The position numbers were made by a program, and so were the translations under genes. Positions 16,543 through 25,087 of a DNA stretch of 64,000 bases are shown piece after piece. The stretch comes from Granulicella aggregans. GTDB taxonomy: Bacteria > Acidobacteriota > Terriglobia > Terriglobales > Acidobacteriaceae. The notes beneath the pieces were generated by a model. It was not told where the DNA came from. It did no database searches and saw nothing but the letters and a program-made list of their open reading frames with translations. The first letter of the stretch is position 1, and every line of letters begins with the position of its first letter. The stretch is taken from the NCBI RefSeq assembly GCF_014203275.1, contig NZ_JACHIP010000006.1:62001-126000 (forward strand), given 5' to 3'.

Positions 16543-18840
16543 ATGCCAAGGATGACCGCCGCGAGCCCAAAGGGGCTTTTCTCTTCAACACTTATCGCCC
16601 TCGCAAATCGACAGATGACGCTACTGGGCTTGCTGGCTCTGGCGGGAATTTCGCCCGCCTGGTCGCAAGGGACAGGGCTGCATCTGATCCCGATGCCGGT
16701 GTCGGTGTCGAACATCTCGTCCCAGCCACTGACCGGAGGGGTGCAGATCACGTGCTCCGCGCCGTGTGCGGCGGAGGACGAGTTCGCGATTGCGGACCTG
16801 AAGACCACTCTCTCGGCGAAGGGTGTGGATGTAAGCAGCACTGCCGGCGTGACCGTGCTGGTGACCCGGTATGGGTCGGCGATCTCGCAGTCGATCTACC
16901 GCGACTCTTTGCCGGTCGACAGCCCGGAACGGACGGCGAATGCGGGATTTCCCGAGGCGATGAAGCCAGAGGGGTATGTCATCATCCCCGACGGCAAGGG
17001 ACTGGCGGTGACGGCGGCCTCCGCTGAAGGCATCTTCTATGCTCTGCAGACGGTGAAGCAGTTGGTCGATGCTGGTGCTGGGCGAGCGGCGGTGCTGCAC
17101 ACGGCGACGATCCGCGACTGGCCTGCGATGAAGTATCGCGGGCTGGACGATGACCTCTCGCGCGGGCCGGTCACAACGCTGGAGTTTCAGAAGAAGCTGA
17201 TCAGAACGCTGGCCGCGTATAAGGTGAATCTGTATTCACCCTATTTTGAGCACACGGCGGGATATGCAGCGAATCCGCTGTGGGGGCCTCCGGGAGGAAC
17301 GGTCACAGCGGCGGACGCGGCGGCACTGGTGGCGTACGCCAAGCCCTACCACGTGATGATCGTGCCGGAGCAGGAAGCGTTTGGGCATCTTCACCATAAC
17401 CTGACCTGGGAGCAGTATCAGACGCTGGCGGAGACGCCGCATGGGGCGGTACTTGCGCCCGGGCAGGCAGGGTCGCTGGCGCTGACGACGCAGATGCTGA
17501 CCGAGCTTGCCGGGCAATATCCCGGCCCTTTTCTCCACATCGGAGCGGACGAGACGGTCGACCTGGGGCTGGGACAGACCAAGGCGGAGGTGGACTCGCG
17601 AGGGCTTGCTCCGGTGTATCTCGACTTCATGCAACGGATTGCGACGTCGGTAGAGCCGTTGCATCGGCGGCTCCTGTTCTGGGGAGATATCGCACAGGAT
17701 GCTCCGGATCTCCTGAAGCAGCTTCCCGATAAGTTCAAGCAGCAGACGATTGCCATCGCCTGGGTATATAGCCCGGAGCCGAAGGGATATGACCGGTTTC
17801 TGAATCCTTTCAGGAACGCGGGCTTTGAGACGTGGGTCGCGCCGAGCGTCAACAACTTCCGCAAGGTGTATCCGAACAACAATCTGGCGCTGCTGAATAT
17901 CCAGGAGTTCGCGCGGGATGGGCAGCGACTGGGGTCGACGGGCCTGCTGAATACGATTTGGAACGACGATGGCGAGGGACTGTTCAACCAGGACTGGTAC
18001 GGGATTCTGTTTGGCGCGGCGGCTGGCTGGCAGAAGGGTGAGTCCTCGATACCGCAGTTTCAGCAAAGCTACGCGCAGGTCTTCCATAACGATGCGACCG
18101 GCAAGCTGAACCAGGCGCAGAAGGAACTCATGGCAGCGCACGCCGTACTGAAAGATCAGGCCAAGGTGGGGGATGCCAGCAACAGCATCTTCTGGGTTGA
18201 TCCGCTGTCAAAGGACGGGTTGAAGATTGGGGCGCAGGTGAGGCCGTATACGCATGAACTTCGCATCCACGCTGAAGCGGCGCTGACGCTGATTGCCGAA
18301 GCGCGGGCCGCGGCTGGAGCGAAGGCGGTGGTGGAGCACGCCGCGCCGACGACAGCAATCTACGAGTCGGAGATTTACGGTGCGGCAAGTTCGAATCTTG
18401 AGGAGCCGGATGCGGTAGACGCGATGGAGCTGGGAGCGCGACGGATGGACCTGATCGGGCTGAACTTCCAGCTAGCCGACGAGCTTGTGGAGGGATATCA
18501 ACGGGCATACGCGTCGCAGGGCTCGATGGACAAGAAGGTCCGGGCGGCGGTGGGACGGGAGCTCTCGGACATTAACGGTGTGAACGGGCGGATTGAGGAT
18601 ATGCGAGACCGGTACTCGCTGCTGCGGGACATGTTCGCGGCGGAATGGCTGCGGTCGAACCGGCCCTATGCGCTGCGTCCGGTGCTGGAGCACTACGACT
18701 ATACGGTGGGGATCCTGCTGGCGCGGAGCGACCGGTTCCGGAGCGCTCTACGCCAATGGAACGATAGTCATACGCTGCCACCTGCCGCAGAATTGGGGAT
18801 TCCGTCTGTACTAGTTACGGCACCCGCCGGAACAAAGTAA
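16543..18840 (+). CDS. glycoside hydrolase family 20 beta-N-acetylhexosaminidase
   Basis: A secreted protein of 765 residues. The signal region ends near SPAWSQG. A GH20b-like N-domain (about residues 40-180) is followed by the TIM barrel, with KYRGLDDDLSRGP, YHVMIVPEQEAFGHLHH and the catalytic pair in FLHIGADETVDLG (Asp polarises the N-acetyl group, Glu is the acid/base). It removes terminal GlcNAc from chitin oligomers or cell-wall fragments. The long C-terminus (about residues 560-765) is mostly helical. The gene just downstream is nagA, which supports a GlcNAc-recovery role, although nagA has its own promoter. Confidence 0.88.
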   Translation: MPRMTAASPKGLFSSTLIALANRQMTLLGLLALAGISPAWSQGTGLHLIPMPVSVSNISSQPLTGGVQITCSAPCAAEDEFAIADLKTTLSAKGVDVSSTAGVTVLVTRYGSAISQSIYRDSLPVDSPERTANAGFPEAMKPEGYVIIPDGKGLAVTAASAEGIFYALQTVKQLVDAGAGRAAVLHTATIRDWPAMKYRGLDDDLSRGPVTTLEFQKKLIRTLAAYKVNLYSPYFEHTAGYAANPLWGPPGGTVTAADAAALVAYAKPYHVMIVPEQEAFGHLHHNLTWEQYQTLAETPHGAVLAPGQAGSLALTTQMLTELAGQYPGPFLHIGADETVDLGLGQTKAEVDSRGLAPVYLDFMQRIATSVEPLHRRLLFWGDIAQDAPDLLKQLPDKFKQQTIAIAWVYSPEPKGYDRFLNPFRNAGFETWVAPSVNNFRKVYPNNNLALLNIQEFARDGQRLGSTGLLNTIWNDDGEGLFNQDWYGILFGAAAGWQKGESSIPQFQQSYAQVFHNDATGKLNQAQKELMAAHAVLKDQAKVGDASNSIFWVDPLSKDGLKIGAQVRPYTHELRIHAEAALTLIAEARAAAGAKAVVEHAAPTTAIYESEIYGAASSNLEEPDAVDAMELGARRMDLIGLNFQLADELVEGYQRAYASQGSMDKKVRAAVGRELSDINGVNGRIEDMRDRYSLLRDMFAAEWLRSNRPYALRPVLEHYDYTVGILLARSDRFRSALRQWNDSHTLPPAAELGIPSVLVTAPAGTK

Positions 18841-18893
18841 CTTCAGTATGCGTTGTACCGCGAAAGACGCATTACACTTGTTGCGGACTACTC

Positions 18894-18899
18894 TAGAAT
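18894..18899 (+). promoter_or_regulatory. -10 box TAGAAT of nagA
   Basis: TAGAAT ends eight bases before ATG 18908. TTACAC at 18872-18877 is a possible -35 at 16-base spacing. Confidence 0.55.
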
Positions 18900-18907
18900 G
18901 TTCATTT

Positions 18908-20068
18908 ATGGCTAAAACGATCACTGCAAGGGCGCTTCATACGCCGGATGGCGTCATTGACTATCCCCAGATACGAATTGGGGAGGATGGTATTGTCCTC
19001 TCCGTCGAGGCGGGCGAGGCAAATACCGACGAGACGGTGCTTACCTCGAGTTTCCTGGACGTCCACATCCACGGAGCGGTCAGTCACGATGTAATGGAGA
19101 CCTCTGCCAGCGGGTTTTGCGAGATGGAGCGATTTCTGGCGACGCGGGGCGTGGGACATTACCTGCCGACGACGGTGACCGCGCCGATCGACGAGATACT
19201 GCGGTCAATGGAGCGGATCGCGGAGCATATCGAGTCTGCGGATGAACGCGGCGGAGAGGGCCGAGCTACTCCGATTGGGATCCATCTGGAGGGGCCGTTT
19301 CTCTCGCACACCAAACGTGGCGTCCATAATGCCCCAGACCTGTTGAAGCCGGACATTGGACTCTTCGATCGGTTCCAGGATGCGGCTCGGGGACATATCC
19401 GTCTGATGACGGTTGCACCTGAGGTTCCGGGAGCGCTGGAGTTGATTGCTCATGCGACGTCGCGGGGTGTGCGGCTGAGCATGGGACACACCAACGCGAC
19501 GGCAGCCGAGGCCCATGCAGGAATTGCGGCGGGAGCTTCAAGCGCGACGCATACCTTCAACGCGATGCGGGCGATGGACCATCGCGAGCCGGGCGTGGTG
19601 AGCGTTGTGCTGACCGACGAGGAAACGTTTGCGGAGCTGATCTGCGACGGGATCCATGTGGCTCCCGAGATGGTGAAGTTGTTTGCGCGGTGCAAGAGCG
19701 CAGACAAGGTGATCCTGGTGACGGACGGCATGTCGGCTGCGGGAATGCCGGATGGGACGTTCCGGCTGGGCAACTTTGATGTCCAGGTGAAGGATGGTCA
19801 TGCGACGGCGCGCGGAGTGCTGGCGGGATCGGTGATTACGCTGGACCGGGCGGTGGCGAACTTCGCGAAGTTTACGGGGAGATCCGTGGCGACGGTCGCG
19901 CGCGCCGCTTCGCACAACCCGGCGAAGATGCTGGGGCTCGAAGAGCGGTTTGCGGTGGGAGTGGGCAGGCCCGCGAACTTCAACCGGTTCGCGCCGGATG
20001 GGTTGCTCGTAGAGACGATGCTTTGCGGGAAGAGTGTAACGGCGCGCGAGGTGGTTGGAAGGGTTTAG
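18908..20068 (+). CDS. nagA: N-acetylglucosamine-6-phosphate deacetylase
   Basis: A protein of 386 residues. SFLDVHIHGAVSHDV carries the HxH metal motif, IHLEGPFLSHTKRGVHNA the metal Glu and substrate loop, SMGHTNATA and ATHTFNAMRAMDHREPG the metal/phosphate-binding His residues, and LVTDGMSAAGMPDG the catalytic Asp. It converts GlcNAc-6-phosphate to glucosamine-6-phosphate and acetate in the cytosol. The open frame begins at 18848, but the -10 box falls inside that extension, so ATG 18908 is taken as the start. The preceding gene is a GH20 hexosaminidase. Confidence 0.93.
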   Translation: MAKTITARALHTPDGVIDYPQIRIGEDGIVLSVEAGEANTDETVLTSSFLDVHIHGAVSHDVMETSASGFCEMERFLATRGVGHYLPTTVTAPIDEILRSMERIAEHIESADERGGEGRATPIGIHLEGPFLSHTKRGVHNAPDLLKPDIGLFDRFQDAARGHIRLMTVAPEVPGALELIAHATSRGVRLSMGHTNATAAEAHAGIAAGASSATHTFNAMRAMDHREPGVVSVVLTDEETFAELICDGIHVAPEMVKLFARCKSADKVILVTDGMSAAGMPDGTFRLGNFDVQVKDGHATARGVLAGSVITLDRAVANFAKFTGRSVATVARAASHNPAKMLGLEERFAVGVGRPANFNRFAPDGLLVETMLCGKSVTAREVVGRV

Positions 20069-20116
20069 CTTCCGAGGCTCGGGCCGCCTTTTGGCGGGGA
20101 TGCTGTTGCGACTTCT

Positions 20117-21070
20117 CTAGGGCGTGAACTGTACCCCGACGAGGCGTTCTGTCTCGGACCAGAGGCGTTTTGCGAGAGCGAGATCTTTGGCCAGGGGAGC
20201 GATCTTGGCCGGGACGGGATAGCCTTTGAGTTCCTGGAAGCCGCTGGGACCGTAGTAGCCACCTGGAGTGACATCGGGCGAAACCGCGGCGTAGAGGGTG
20301 GGGAACGCGCCGTGAGCGGCATCCTGCGACGCGAGTGGCTTAAGAATCGTAGAGATGATCCGGAAACCAATCGGCATGACTCCGGCCGGGCCGCTGGTCT
20401 GCAGATTCGTGATGGCATAGCCGGGATGCGCACCGGTGCTGAGAATCGGCGACCCGGAGGCGTTGAGGCGGCGCTGGAGTTCCTGCTGGAAGATGAGGTC
20501 TGCCAGTTTGGACTGCGAGTAAGCCCCGAACATGGGGCTGTAGGCTCGCTCCGACTGCAGATTGTCGAACTCGATTTTGCCCTGGTTGCTAACGCCGCTG
20601 GAGACGGTGACGATCCGCGTGCCCGACTGAGGCTTCAGGTGCGGATAGAGCAGGGCTGTGAGCAGGAATGGTCCGAGGTAGTTGGTGGCGAACTGGCGTT
20701 CGTAGCCATCGACGGTGAGTTCACGCTGCGGAACGGCCATGACGCCCGCGTTGTTGATGAGCAGATCGAGGGATTCGCCGGGGAATTCGAAAGAAATGCG
20801 GGCGGCGAACGCACGGATGCTGGCGAGGGAGGCGAGGTCGAGGATGGCGGGCGTGATCTTTGCTCCGGGCACCTGTTGGCGGATGCGGGAGATGGCGTCG
20901 TTCGCTTTGTCGAGTGAGCGGGCGGGGAAGATGATCTCCGCGCCTTTGCGGGCAAGTTCAAGGGCGGCTTCGTAGCCGATGCCGGAGTTTGCGCCGGTGA
21001 TGAGGACGCGGCGTTCGCGCTGTGAGGGGACGTCGTTTGCGGTGAATTTCGTGGTCGATTTGGTAGCCAT
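20117..21070 (-). CDS. short-chain dehydrogenase/reductase
   Basis: A product of 317 residues. RRVLITGANSGIGYEAALEL is the Rossmann TGxxxGIG cofactor motif; LLINNAGVMA is the NAG motif; the catalytic Ser/Tyr/Lys are in IVTVSSGVSNQG and YSPMFGAYSQSKLADLI (YxxxK). The longer length and the closing TPGGYYGPSGFQELKG resemble the retinol-dehydrogenase/WW-domain-oxidoreductase-like SDRs. It is divergent from an HxlR regulator and its promoter holds a dyad between -35 and -10, so it is probably repressed by that regulator. Substrate unknown. Confidence 0.88.
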   Translation of the reverse strand: MATKSTTKFTANDVPSQRERRVLITGANSGIGYEAALELARKGAEIIFPARSLDKANDAISRIRQQVPGAKITPAILDLASLASIRAFAARISFEFPGESLDLLINNAGVMAVPQRELTVDGYERQFATNYLGPFLLTALLYPHLKPQSGTRIVTVSSGVSNQGKIEFDNLQSERAYSPMFGAYSQSKLADLIFQQELQRRLNASGSPILSTGAHPGYAITNLQTSGPAGVMPIGFRIISTILKPLASQDAAHGAFPTLYAAVSPDVTPGGYYGPSGFQELKGYPVPAKIAPLAKDLALAKRLWSETERLVGVQFTP

Positions 21071-21076
21071 GTAGGC

Positions 21077-21105
21077 AGTATGCTTCCATTAGTATCCAAT
21101 GGCAA
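21077..21105 (-). promoter_or_regulatory. promoter of the SDR gene with an operator-like dyad in its spacer
   Basis: On the minus strand TTGCCA (21105-21100), 17 bases, and CATACT (21082-21077) form a good sigma-70 promoter, ending six bases before ATG 21070. CCATT (21086-21090) and AATGG (21098-21102) form a dyad across the spacer, overlapping the -35 box, where a bound HxlR-type protein would block RNA polymerase. Confidence 0.6.
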
Positions 21106-21128
21106 TAAGGCACCTTTTTGGCTTGTAC

Positions 21129-21142
21129 TTACCTGGAGGTAA
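21129..21142 (+). promoter_or_regulatory. palindrome over the ribosome binding site of the HxlR gene
   Basis: TTACCT-GG-AGGTAA is a 6-base-arm dyad that contains the GGAGG Shine-Dalgarno sequence four to eight bases before ATG 21146. It could be an autoregulatory operator or only chance around a strong ribosome site. Confidence 0.4.
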
Positions 21143-21145
21143 CTA

Positions 21146-21568
21146 ATGAAAAAGAGCATCGACTGGGCGGAGGCGAATGCGGCTTGCGAGGCGTTGACCG
21201 AGCAGCAGGACTCGCTGACGCGGGACATTGTGACGCGGCTGGCGGAAAAGTGGACACTTTGGGCGCTGGCTGAGCTGGCGGAGGCGGATGCTCCCCTGCG
21301 GTTTTCGCGGTTGATGGAGCGGGTCGAAGGAGTGAGCCAGAAGTCATTGACGAAGGTGCTCCGGCAGTTGGAGCGCGATGGCCTGGTGACGCGCGCAGTG
21401 TTTGCCGAGGTGCCTCCGCGCGTCGAGTACGCGATCACGGATCTGGCGCTGGAGATGCTGGAGTTGGTGCATCCGCTATGGCAGTGGACGACGGTGAACA
21501 TCGCGAAGTTCGAGGCGGCGCATGCAACCTACGACCACGAGGTCCCGGCTCGCGTGAAGCGCGCCTGA
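21146..21568 (+). CDS. HxlR-family winged-helix transcriptional regulator
   Basis: A product of 140 residues. The winged helix-turn-helix core runs from ITRLAEKWTLWALAEL-like sequence through RFSRLMERVEGVSQKSLTKVL (recognition helix) and LERDGLVTRAVFAEVPPRVEY (wing), then EYAITDLALEML and a dimer helix, as in HxlR, YodB and YtfH. No conserved Cys is in the N-terminal helix (Cys at about residue 15 only), so redox sensing of the YodB type is not certain. It is transcribed away from the SDR gene across 75 bases that hold two dyads; it likely controls that gene and itself. Confidence 0.9.
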   Translation: MKKSIDWAEANAACEALTEQQDSLTRDIVTRLAEKWTLWALAELAEADAPLRFSRLMERVEGVSQKSLTKVLRQLERDGLVTRAVFAEVPPRVEYAITDLALEMLELVHPLWQWTTVNIAKFEAAHATYDHEVPARVKRA

Positions 21569-21595
21569 ACTCCATCGAGCCTACTGGAGAAGCGG

Positions 21596-23194
21596 CTACG
21601 GCGCGGCCACAGTGAACGACGACACGGTAACCGCTCCTCCCAGCGATTGGGTGGCGTAGTTGAAGAGTGCGTATCGGTAGCCCATGAAGAAGTGCCAGTC
21701 TTTGGTGAAGCTGAAGGGCGTGCCGAGCGACTGGAAGGTCTTGCCATCGAGGCTGTAGGCGAAGGTTCCGGTGCGGTCCGGGCCGGACTTGAAGTTCGCC
21801 ATGGTATCGGCTGAAGCGCGAAGCCAGATCTTGCGAGTCGAGATGGGGGCGCTGGCGACCTCGGTTCCCGTGGCGGTGGTCTTCCAGTGCTCATCCATCG
21901 TGAGATTGTTCTCCATGACGACCCGGAGAGACCCCCTGTCACGGGCGACACCGATCCACGCGGAGCTGTCACGGAAGAGGGCGAGGCCGGCGCGGTCGCC
22001 ATCCTTCATGTGGGCCAGGTCGAGCTCGATGGTGGCGTTGGAGACGGGCCCGAGGATGCGGTGAGTCAGAGTGTTGCGAGCGGCATAGATGTCGTTGCCG
22101 ACGGTCGCGGTTTCGAGCTTCAGGCCCTTGTGCAGCGACCACTTTGTGTTGTCGGGGTTGTGATTCCACTCCCACTGCGGGTCGAGCGATGCGCCGAGGA
22201 AGTGGTCGGTGCCGGTATGAGAGACCTTGCCTTGTGGCGAAAGCGGATAGGGCACCGTCTGCGGCCAAATGTTATCGACGAGGTTGAGGGAGGGCCAGCC
22301 ATCGGCGTTCCATGTGAGCGGGGCGAGGACGGGCACGCGGCCATTGGGGTAGGCGTCGACGAAGGCCATATAGTACCAGTCGCCCTTCTGCGTCTGAACG
22401 ATTCCGCCCTGGTGGGGGCCACCTCCGTTTGCGATAGGAGATTTGGCGCTCACGACGAGCTTCTGCAGGGTGTAAGGACCGAAGGGGCCAGTAGTGGATT
22501 TGAGGACGTACTCGTCGTTGGGCGGACGGGTGGTGAAGATGTAGTAGTTGCCGTTGATCTTGTAGAAGCGTGAGCCTTCTATGTAGTCCACGCCGGCGGG
22601 AGCGGTGAAGACCTCCTGCGACTTGACCTCGTGGGTGCCGTCGGGCGAGAGCTGAGCGACGTGAAGGGTCTTGGCTCCGTAGGCGACGTACATGGTGTCG
22701 TCGTCATCGACGAGCAGCCCGGCGTCGTAGTAGCACTGGTCGAGGACAGCGTGTTTCTTCCATGGGCCAGCTACGTCGGTCGCAGTGTAGATGTGGGTCT
22801 TCTTGTTCTCGATGCAACCTCCCCAGTAGAAGGTCTTGTTGCTCTTGCGGTAGTTGAGGAAGGAGGCCCAGCTGCCTTTGACGTAGGCGTTGCCGCCGTT
22901 GAGATCGTAGGCAGGGGAGAAGTCCAAGACAGGGATGGAGTGACCCACGTACTTCCAGTTGACGAGGTCTTTGGAGCTGAGGATGGGCGCTCCAGGCGAG
23001 TATTGCATGTTCGAGGCAGAGTAGTAGAAGGTATCGCCGACACGGAGAATGTCTAGGTCGGCGAGGTCTTCCCAGAGGACGGGATTCTGAAAGGTGGGGA
23101 CGTGCGCCTGGGAACGCGCGGTGCCCGAGACGCTGGCGATCATCGACAGGAAGAGAATGAAGAAACAAGGCTTGATCATCAGTGGCCCAATCAT
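21596..23194 (-). CDS. glycoside hydrolase family 43 (beta-xylosidase/arabinofuranosidase-like)
   Basis: A product of 532 residues with a signal peptide (MIKPCFFILFLSMIASVSG). The five-bladed propeller begins with QNPVLWEDLADLDILRVGDTF, where Asp of ADLD is the likely base (ADPD in most members), then YDAGLLVDDDDTMYVAYG and YIEGSRFYKINGNYYIF, whose Glu is the acid. A C-terminal beta-sandwich (from about residue 330) resembles the DUF1349/GH43 C-domain. It would attack xylan- or arabinan-derived sugars in the periplasm or outside. Two starts (23194 and 23179) are possible; neither has a clear ribosome site. Confidence 0.85.
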   Translation of the reverse strand: MIGPLMIKPCFFILFLSMIASVSGTARSQAHVPTFQNPVLWEDLADLDILRVGDTFYYSASNMQYSPGAPILSSKDLVNWKYVGHSIPVLDFSPAYDLNGGNAYVKGSWASFLNYRKSNKTFYWGGCIENKKTHIYTATDVAGPWKKHAVLDQCYYDAGLLVDDDDTMYVAYGAKTLHVAQLSPDGTHEVKSQEVFTAPAGVDYIEGSRFYKINGNYYIFTTRPPNDEYVLKSTTGPFGPYTLQKLVVSAKSPIANGGGPHQGGIVQTQKGDWYYMAFVDAYPNGRVPVLAPLTWNADGWPSLNLVDNIWPQTVPYPLSPQGKVSHTGTDHFLGASLDPQWEWNHNPDNTKWSLHKGLKLETATVGNDIYAARNTLTHRILGPVSNATIELDLAHMKDGDRAGLALFRDSSAWIGVARDRGSLRVVMENNLTMDEHWKTTATGTEVASAPISTRKIWLRASADTMANFKSGPDRTGTFAYSLDGKTFQSLGTPFSFTKDWHFFMGYRYALFNYATQSLGGAVTVSSFTVAAP

Positions 23195-23307
23195 TTCGCA
23201 GAATTGTGCGTCGGCTTCTTATCTTGCCATGCGTGGGCACCCGGCTAAGTGGCTATCGGTAGAGATAACACTTCTTCTCGGCGAGGCTATGGAGCTATGG
23301 CTTCGCG

Positions 23308-24048
23308 TCAACAGCGAATGGTCTTCTTCTTCTGGCCTTGCCTGCCGGAAGATTCCATCTTTTCGATGTAGGCAGTGGCGAGTGGGACTTTGCAGGCGGT
23401 GTCGCCCATCTCCACCGAGACCTCGCCAATCCGAGCGGCGGTGGCCTTAGCTTTGTCGGCTAGAGGCATGACGTAGCCGCCGACGGCGATGACGAAGCCG
23501 TTCATGGTGTAGCGGTGGCGGCCTTCGACGGTGAGTATCTTCTTTTCGACGACGGTAAGGAGGCGCTCGATCTCGGCAAGGTCCAGGGCGCTGTCGGGCG
23601 TGGTGGCGATCACCCCGGACCAGGTGCACCAGCCGGAGGAGGCGATGAAGTCGCGCTTCGAGTTGATCCACTCGGTGGCCATGTGGCGGGCGTGGGGGCT
23701 TTCGACGGCGACCCAGGGGACGGTGTGCTCAGCGACGATGGACATGGCGTGGGAGTTTTCGGCCCAGCGCTGGAGTTCGCGCCGGGACATAACAGCGCCG
23801 TCGGCGAGGATGCCAGCGAGGTACATGGCATCCATGTTGCCGGTGTCGTACAGAGCGAGGGCGAGCGCCTGGAGTTCGCCGGGCTCCTTCTTCAAGGCCT
23901 TGGTGATGGATTTGGCGAGGGTCTTCAGGTGGGCGTTGCTGACGCCATAGGTGCGATCCAGCGGGATGCCATGGCGGGCGTAGGTCTTGCGGTAGGTCTC
24001 GGAGCCGAGGGACTTTAGATCGTCGAGTACGGCTTGTGGAGTGGGCAT
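23308..24048 (-). CDS. AlkD-like DNA alkylation repair protein
   Basis: A product of 246 residues made of helical HEAT-like repeats, with YGVSNAHLKTLAKSI, LALALYDTGNMDAMYLAG and GWCTWSGVIA. This pattern matches the bacterial DNA_alkylation family (AlkC/AlkD fold), base-excision enzymes that release bulky or cationic alkylated purines without base flipping. Catalytic residues cannot be fixed by eye, and some members of this fold have no glycosylase activity. The Lys/Arg-rich end (SSGRQGQKKKTIRC) may aid DNA binding. Confidence 0.75.
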   Translation of the reverse strand: MPTPQAVLDDLKSLGSETYRKTYARHGIPLDRTYGVSNAHLKTLAKSITKALKKEPGELQALALALYDTGNMDAMYLAGILADGAVMSRRELQRWAENSHAMSIVAEHTVPWVAVESPHARHMATEWINSKRDFIASSGWCTWSGVIATTPDSALDLAEIERLLTVVEKKILTVEGRHRYTMNGFVIAVGGYVMPLADKAKATAARIGEVSVEMGDTACKVPLATAYIEKMESSGRQGQKKKTIRC

Positions 24049-24092
24049 GGGTGTCTCGCAAAAGGGAGATTGCAGCGCCGAACGGCAGCGGA

Positions 24093-24116
24093 TCCTTCGC
24101 GTCCCGAAGGATGACT
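24093..24116. repeat. short interspersed extragenic repeat, copy 2
   Basis: ATCCTTCG and CGAAGGAT are 8-base arms around CGTCC, followed by GAC, in the 71-base gap between two minus-strand genes. Length, ends and central part match the unit at 14187-14210. It may also act as a weak terminator for the methyltransferase gene's upstream or downstream reading. Confidence 0.5.
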
Positions 24117-24119
24117 AGG

Positions 24120-24944
24120 TTAATTGCGGATGGCAGTGATCTGTAAGTATTCGTTTTTGACCAGGGTGTGAGCGTCGGGGTCCGGCGCTATGTTGGCGCT
24201 CGACCAGAGGGCGGTGAGGTCAGCGGCCAGAGCGGCCTGACCGGCGGCATCGAGGCGGGCGAACGCCATCTGGGTGGGGCCGAAGTACTTGCGGAAGAAG
24301 TCTACGGCACCGGCAGGGCTCACGGGCATGTCGAAGTCGATAGAGATAAGCTGCGTCTCGACGTTGGAGAAGAAGGGGGCAAGCCGTCCGCGAACAGTGG
24401 CCTCGTCTCCCCAAAGTGCGGGAGGAGGAATTCCGGGCGGCGCAGGAACGTGGTCGCTGCCGACCCTGAACATCTGTCCGGTGAAGCTGGCGGGGTTCCA
24501 ATTCGCCATGGCGAGCAGGGCGCCGGGTTTGAGCACGCGGGCGCACTCCGAGGCGACCAGCGCCGGGCGCGGGGCGAACATGGCTCCGAACATAGTGGTG
24601 ACGGCGTCGAAGCTGGCATCGGCGTAAGGGAGAGCCTCCGCGTCACCCTCGTCGAAGGTGATCTTGAGGCCTTCAGCGGTAGCGCGCTCGCGGGCCTGTT
24701 CGAGGAGGTTCGTGGCGATGTCGACGCCGGTGACGATCGCTCCCGCACGGGCGAGTGGGATCGCTGAGTTGCCGGTACCGCAGGCGATGTCGAGAACCCT
24801 GCTGCCGGGAGCGATGGCGAGGCGGGCGATGAACTCCTCCGCGGAGCCTGAGATCGTCTTCGCGACGACGCCGAAGTCGCCGGCCATCCAGGTGGCGCGC
24901 ATCGCGTTCTTGATGGTGCTGATGTCAGGGGGAGCGGTGACCAT
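24120..24944 (-). CDS. class I SAM-dependent methyltransferase
   Basis: A product of 274 residues. VLDIACGTGNSAIPLARAG is motif I (SAM binding), VTGVDIATNLLEQARERA the acidic loop, DEGDAEALPYADASFDAVTT motif II and RVLKPGALLAMANWNP motif III, as in the Methyltransf_11/UbiE group. Acceptor unknown. The open frame reaches 25325, but that part overlaps the opposite acyltransferase gene and is Arg/Ser-rich noise; ATG 24944 has GGAG seven bases upstream. Confidence 0.87.
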   Translation of the reverse strand: MVTAPPDISTIKNAMRATWMAGDFGVVAKTISGSAEEFIARLAIAPGSRVLDIACGTGNSAIPLARAGAIVTGVDIATNLLEQARERATAEGLKITFDEGDAEALPYADASFDAVTTMFGAMFAPRPALVASECARVLKPGALLAMANWNPASFTGQMFRVGSDHVPAPPGIPPPALWGDEATVRGRLAPFFSNVETQLISIDFDMPVSPAGAVDFFRKYFGPTQMAFARLDAAGQAALAADLTALWSSANIAPDPDAHTLVKNEYLQITAIRN

Positions 24945-25074
24945 GACTCTTCTCCGAAGATTGCAGGATGGGAGAAGGGTGCTTGATCGGAGGCGGAACG
25001 TCAAGTGAATCTCGAGTGAGATGGGGTTTATGGAGAGTGACCCGAGGGACGGGCCGAGATGCGGCTTGCGCCTG

Positions 25075-25080
25075 TAGTAT
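25075..25080 (+). promoter_or_regulatory. -10 box TAGTAT, leaderless GTG start
   Basis: TAGTAT lies seven bases before GTG 25088. An ATG inside the box itself (25079) is in frame but would precede the expected transcription start. Confidence 0.5.
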
Positions 25081-25087
25081 GGGACGC

